64,000 nucleotides of DNA. It comes from IGN2 sp964639955 (GTDB lineage Bacteria > Bacteroidota > Ignavibacteria > Ignavibacteriales > Ignavibacteriaceae). The notes under the pieces are model-generated. The model did no database searches, was not told the origin of the DNA, and saw only the letters and a list, made by a program, of their open reading frames with translations. How positions within the stretch are numbered: position 1 is the first letter of the stretch; each line of letters begins with the position of its first letter. The stretch is from assembly GCA_964639955.1 (NCBI GenBank), contig CAZXGJ010000004.1:1-64000 (forward strand), read 5' to 3'. Position numbers and translations under genes: made by a program. Below, in pieces: positions 61,673 through 64,000 of this stretch.

Positions 61673-62512
61673 TCAATTATTACTGATTATTACTGTTTGA
61701 GGATTTATTAAAATTCCATTTTTCCATATTTCAAAATGCAAATGAGGGCCGGTACTGTGTAAGCCGCTACTACCTGATTGAGCAATCAGTTCGCCCTGCT
61801 CGACTTTATCCATTTCTTTTTTAATCACCACAGAGCAATGTTTATATAAACTAAGGTATCCATCTGAGTGATTAATAATGATAACATTTCCATCTTCAAT
61901 TGTATAACCTGTATACAGAACAAATCCGGAAGCTGCTGCATATACGGGCGAACCTTCTTTTACTGCAATATCAAGACCGTTATGTCCTTTCTCAGGATCA
62001 AACTGACGGCTAATATATCCATTAACCGGAAGAATGAAAAATACTTTTTCATCAGACTTCTGTTCTTCATAATTAATTATTCTGAGAAAAGCGGTTAAAA
62101 TATTTCCTTCAGCAGGATATCTGTAATATTGTTCTACAGAATCCATTTCAACTCCCAAAGTATCTGCCAGGCCGGAATCTCCCAGGGCTAACGCAAATTT
62201 CAGCTTTTGATTTGTTGCCTTGAGTTTTTGGATTTCGTGAGCAAGGAAAATTATTTTTTGATTTAGCAATTCAACTTTCTCAGTCTCCGGAGTCTTTACC
62301 CTGAAATCACCGGGAAGAATTTTGTTTCCGATGCCTGTTAAATTAAAAAAGTAGTAACTTAAGACGGCCATAAAAATTGAGAATGCTACCAGAAAGATTA
62401 AAACTTTTGTAGAATTGATCTTCCAGGATCTTGTGGTATACGAAGAATCACCAGGTAAAATTATTACCGAAAAGTTATTCAGTTTTCTAAAATATTTAAG
62501 AATTTTCATCAC
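61673..62512 (-). CDS. M23 metallopeptidase, membrane-anchored
   Basis: A 279-residue peptidoglycan DD-endopeptidase. A membrane helix (ILIFLVAFSIFMAVLSYYFFNL, ~34-55) is followed by a coiled coil (NQKIIFLAHEIQKLKATNQKLK) and the LytM domain with an intact metal site: KGHNGLDIAVKEGSPVYA (H-x-x-x-D) and GPHLHFEIWKNG (H-x-H). It acts in the periplasm on crosslinks; the coupled bactofilin gene suggests it is localised by the filament for cell-shape control. Confidence 0.94.
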   Translation of the reverse strand: MMKILKYFRKLNNFSVIILPGDSSYTTRSWKINSTKVLIFLVAFSIFMAVLSYYFFNLTGIGNKILPGDFRVKTPETEKVELLNQKIIFLAHEIQKLKATNQKLKFALALGDSGLADTLGVEMDSVEQYYRYPAEGNILTAFLRIINYEEQKSDEKVFFILPVNGYISRQFDPEKGHNGLDIAVKEGSPVYAAASGFVLYTGYTIEDGNVIIINHSDGYLSLYKHCSVVIKKEMDKVEQGELIAQSGSSGLHSTGPHLHFEIWKNGILINPQTVIISNN

Positions 62513-62541
62513 TAAGTAAAATTATTTTCCACTGTTCAAAG

Positions 62542-63171
62542 TTACTTGAACTTTTCAAACAATTCCACAAAATTAATTGCCCCTTCTCTTACTAATACAG
62601 GTTTTTCACAGCGTAAATCTATAATTGTAGAGGCTGCAGGTAATGATTTTTGCTCAGAGTAAAAAATGGCATCAACATCATAAAATTCCTTCTTAATTGC
62701 TTCAGGGTTGTTCAATGGTTCCTGTCCGCTTCTGTTAACGCTTGTGGAAATTAATGGAAGTTTAATCTTCTTAAGGAGCTTTTGGCAGAATATGTTCCGG
62801 GGTATTCTGAATGCAGCTTCTTCCTGATCAAGCAGCTTTTTAGCCCTACTGTTCAAATTCAGAATAACCGAAACAGGGCCCGGCCAAATCAGCTTTAGAA
62901 ATGCCAGCTGCTTTTGAGTAGTAACTTCTGCAAAGTTTAATAGGTTCTCCAGGTCAGAAATCAAAAAGATGAATTTTTTATATTCGTCCCTTCCTTTAAT
63001 ATCGGTAATTCGCTGAACTGCAATTTTTATTTCCGGATTGCAGCCAATTCCGTAAATAGTATCAGTAGGATAAATAAATATCTTTCCCGAAAAAAATAAC
63101 TTATAAGCAGCCTGAACTGATTCTTCAATCTTTTCATCTATATTAAAGCAAAGGGGTTCTGGGTTTTTCAT
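62542..63171 (-). CDS. L-threonylcarbamoyladenylate synthase (TsaC/Sua5 family)
   Basis: A 209-residue TsaC-type enzyme forming threonylcarbamoyl-AMP for the t6A37 tRNA modification. Motifs are FIYPTDTIYGIGCNPE (~35), WPGPVSVIL, and STSVNRSGQEPLN (~140). It lacks the Sua5 extension. It overlaps the 3' end of the GT9 gene by 29 bp. TsaB, TsaD and TsaE are not in the window. Confidence 0.94.
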   Translation of the reverse strand: MKNPEPLCFNIDEKIEESVQAAYKLFFSGKIFIYPTDTIYGIGCNPEIKIAVQRITDIKGRDEYKKFIFLISDLENLLNFAEVTTQKQLAFLKLIWPGPVSVILNLNSRAKKLLDQEEAAFRIPRNIFCQKLLKKIKLPLISTSVNRSGQEPLNNPEAIKKEFYDVDAIFYSEQKSLPAASTIIDLRCEKPVLVREGAINFVELFEKFK

Positions 63172-64000
63172 TGTTGTTAAGTAAAATAAGGGCTTTGTTG
63201 ATAACTGCTTCAGGGTTCAGGAGAAACCCGCAATCAAAAGTAGCTACAGGGCATTTGTTATGTCCGTGTATTCCACAGGGTTTGCATTTAAGGTTGTTGT
63301 AACTAACATAGTCGCTCTTTGAATTATAAGGATAGAAACCAAATGCAGGAACAGTTGAGCAATAAATAGTCAACACCGGAATATCAGCACACATTCCTAA
63401 ATGAGTTGGGGCACTGTCATTGCATATCAGCAACCTGGCAGATTTCAGAAGCTCGGCTGTTTCTGTAAGCGAAAATAAACCCGCAGCATTGAGTATATTT
63501 CTGTCTGTAACTAATTCTTCACATAAGCTTTTATCTTCCGCTCCTCCTGTAAGCACGATTTTATAACCCTTACCGGAAAAAAAATTTATAACCGATTTGA
63601 ATGATTCTGCCGGATATCTTTTTGTCTGCCAAACGCTCCCCGGTGCTATGCACAAATAGTTTGAAAGGTTGTTTGACTCAATATACCTGTTCACTTTAAT
63701 CTTTGATGAATCATCTGCAGTTATTTCAGGTAAAATTCTCCAGCCATTACCTTCATATTTAAATCCAATTAATTCTAAATTTCTCTGAACTTCATGAGCC
63801 GATACATCATAGCTTGCTATATTTTTGAAGATGTAAGGAATGCTGCTGCTGCTGAATCCGTAAGAATCAACTTTACCAAGTATCCAAACAATTAATGCGC
63901 TGCGGAAAGAACGATGTGGGCAAATAATTTTACTATAACCGCGTGACTTTAAACTTTTTACAAAAGATAAAAATTTTCCAAGCTTGCGTTGAGCGCCCAG
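63143..64000 (-). CDS. Glycosyltransferase family 9, 5' part cut by window end
   Basis: A partial gene; the reading frame stays open to position 64000. From there the frame reads LGAQRKLGKFLSFVKSLKSR and PHRSFRSALIVWILGKVDSYGF, then continues through LELIGFKYEGNGW into SNYLCIAPGSVWQTKRYP, LTGGAEDKSLCEEL and LICNDSAPTHLGMCADIPVLTIY, the conserved nucleotide-sugar side of lipopolysaccharide heptosyltransferase II-like enzymes. A GTG at 63694 is only an internal codon, since strong GT9 similarity extends upstream of it. It probably adds heptose to LPS inner core. Confidence 0.92.
   Translation of the reverse strand: MGAQRKLGKFLSFVKSLKSRGYSKIICPHRSFRSALIVWILGKVDSYGFSSSSIPYIFKNIASYDVSAHEVQRNLELIGFKYEGNGWRILPEITADDSSKIKVNRYIESNNLSNYLCIAPGSVWQTKRYPAESFKSVINFFSGKGYKIVLTGGAEDKSLCEELVTDRNILNAAGLFSLTETAELLKSARLLICNDSAPTHLGMCADIPVLTIYCSTVPAFGFYPYNSKSDYVSYNNLKCKPCGIHGHNKCPVATFDCGFLLNPEAVINKALILLNNNEKPRTPLL

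Overview
The window looks like chromosomal DNA of an AT-rich member of the Bacteroidota/Chlorobiota group, most likely Ignavibacteria. This is inferred, not searched. The supporting signs are C-terminal type IX secretion (T9SS) sorting domains of the YPNPFNP type, a tmRNA tag reading GEYNYALAA, an ATP synthase cluster without atpD and atpC, Lpt permeases and heptosyltransferase-like GT9 enzymes of an outer-membrane organism, and clusters of minus-strand operons. The content is almost all core housekeeping. I see no prophage, CRISPR array, classical insertion sequence or rRNA operon.

Region by region. 1-4.7 kb: three secreted proteins, two with T9SS tails (an FG-GAP protein and a subtilisin-like protease). 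4.7-8.5 kb: lepB, lepA, a Ppx/GppA phosphatase. 8.5-13 kb: a GT9 glycosyltransferase, a deoxynucleoside kinase, folK, folB, an EamA transporter and pgeF. 13.1-17.6 kb (plus strand): surE, a PhzF protein, a large VWA-like membrane protein and comF. 17.6-25.4 kb: argS, rsfS, a LytR_C protein, panD, a TrpG/PabA amidotransferase, ridA, mazG, phoH, a LysM protein and a small lipoprotein. 25.5-33.3 kb: radC, a TPR plus periplasmic-binding protein, guaA, gcvH, accC, accB, efp and a YfgM-like protein. 33.4-39.4 kb: tRNA-Arg(CCG), a PHP protein, dapF, TM2 and DUF2752 proteins, a GIY-YIG nuclease cassette, tmRNA, cobO-type adenosyltransferase and ygfZ. 39.5-51.3 kb: a lipoprotein, an M20 peptidase, lptF/lptG-like permeases, DUF3467, a TPR lipoprotein, adenosine deaminase, urocanase, a short repeat protein and serA. 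51.4-64 kb: one long minus-strand run GT9-tsaC-M23-bactofilin-atpZ-atpI-atpBEFHAG-ffh-rpsP-khpA-rimM-trmD-rplS, closed by a strong terminator, then a MqnA-like protein.

The most interesting items are these. (1) A one-gene GIY-YIG nuclease cassette lies between 40-bp perfect direct repeats and long hairpins, with one hairpin abutting the encoded CCA end of tmRNA; it resembles an undescribed hairpin-plus-nuclease mobile element. (2) lepB and folK have no ATG, GTG or TTG in frame that would keep their essential N-termini; their best starts are ATC and ATT. (3) TTG starts are frequent. (4) A small secreted protein has six VxSFPD repeats and may belong to the 7(1) septoil-knot family.

Many proteins are named by recognising family motifs by eye; no database search was run. 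Start sites were moved where a signal peptide, a Shine-Dalgarno sequence or the family N-terminus argued for it.
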